Source: Flavobacterium sp.
GTDB lineage: Bacteria > Bacteroidota > Bacteroidia > Flavobacteriales > Flavobacteriaceae
Length of the DNA stretch: 6,458 nucleotides
Reading direction: 5' to 3'
NCBI GenBank assembly: GCA_024642295.1
Contig: JAHEBK010000102.1
Location: 1-6,458, forward strand
Shown: positions 6,242-6,458 of the stretch, piece after piece
Position numbering within the stretch: position 1 is the first letter of the stretch
Layout: each line of letters starts with the position of its first letter
Notes under the pieces: model-generated
Told to the model about the DNA's origin: nothing
Databases searched by the model: none
What the model saw: only the letters and a program-made list of their open reading frames with translations
Translations under genes and position numbers: made by a program

Positions 6242-6458
6242 CTAAGCAATTATCAACCGAACAGATTCATTTATTGGCAAAGCAGTTTCATGTTCGAAAA
6301 AAATAACTTTTCTATTATAAACAGCTTTTATCAGATAATAACTTCCTTTGAAGTAAGATTGCTTTACGACTACTTCCATCAAGCCGTTTTCAACTACTTT
6401 AAGTTGGTGCGGATACAATAATACTTGCTCATCAACTCCGTCAACTTCTACGATATCA
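6242..6458 (-). CDS. C-terminal part of an ABC transporter ATP-binding protein, TOBE-like tail (5' partial)
   Basis: The minus-strand frame is open from the right edge to a TAG at 6244-6242, giving 71 residues, too few to show the ATPase core. The segment reads VLLYPHQLKVVENG, then VVVKQSYFKGSYYLIKA and VIFFEHETALPINESVRLIIA. This pattern (a YPHQL or RPE-like entry, a beta strand followed by YFKGSYYLI, and a final xVRLxI strand) resembles the C-terminal TOBE-like regulatory region of ABC import ATPases of the molybdate/sulfate/iron/polyamine type. Such subunits sit on the inner face of the membrane and power uptake. The Walker and signature motifs lie outside the window, so substrate and even family are inferred. 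The gene runs in the same direction as fabH but is separated from it by 436 bp of repeats, so co-transcription is doubtful. Confidence 0.6.
   Translation of the reverse strand, partial: DIVEVDGVDEQVLLYPHQLKVVENGLMEVVVKQSYFKGSYYLIKAVYNRKVIFFEHETALPINESVRLIIA

Noticed and set aside
6231..6245. Palindrome as terminator of the leftward ABC ATPase gene
   Set aside because: The stem is all A-T except one pair per arm, overlaps the stop codon and lacks an adjoining T tract on the minus strand.

Overview
The window looks like a chromosomal segment of a Flavobacterium-like member of the Bacteroidota. The evidence is low GC content, a type IX secretion (T9SS) C-terminal sorting domain, a lipoprotein with a KDDE-type surface-export signal behind its cysteine, -7 promoter elements of the TAnnTTTG type ahead of two genes, absence of Shine-Dalgarno sequences, and FabH and ArgS proteins of Bacteroidota type. 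The species cannot be named from the sequence alone.

Layout. (1) 1-2027, plus strand: the 3' part of a large secreted multidomain protein with NHL repeats, two fibronectin-III-like repeats, a LamG-like jelly roll and a T9SS sorting tail. A strong hairpin terminator follows. (2) 2028-2222: a short regulatory gap with a 16-bp direct repeat at 21-bp period, a perfect palindrome over the second copy, and a -7 element. (3) 2223-2762, plus strand: a lipocalin-like surface lipoprotein. (4) 2781-2813: a bidirectional terminator between convergent genes. (5) 2833-4610, minus strand: arginyl-tRNA synthetase, whose frame is broken by one missing base at about 3490-3503; restoring that base gives a normal 592-residue enzyme. 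(6) 4611-4797: argS promoter plus a 14-bp tandem triplication and matching inverted repeat. (7) 4798-5805, minus strand: a complete FabH-type ketoacyl-ACP synthase III. (8) 5806-6241: a 436-bp gene-free stretch dominated by three ~100-bp tandem repeats that lose one 10-bp sub-repeat per unit (3, 2, 1 copies). (9) 6242-6458, minus strand: the C-terminal 71 residues of what looks like an ABC transporter ATPase with a TOBE-like tail.

The genes do not form an obvious pathway. Two are housekeeping functions (tRNA charging, fatty acid initiation or a related condensation), two are cell-surface proteins, and one is a transporter ATPase. No defence system, phage, transposase, CRISPR array or biosynthetic cluster is visible. 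The points most worth a second look are the argS frameshift at a slippery A6/GGGTTT stretch, the two-site putative operator ahead of the lipoprotein, and the two families of intergenic repeats.
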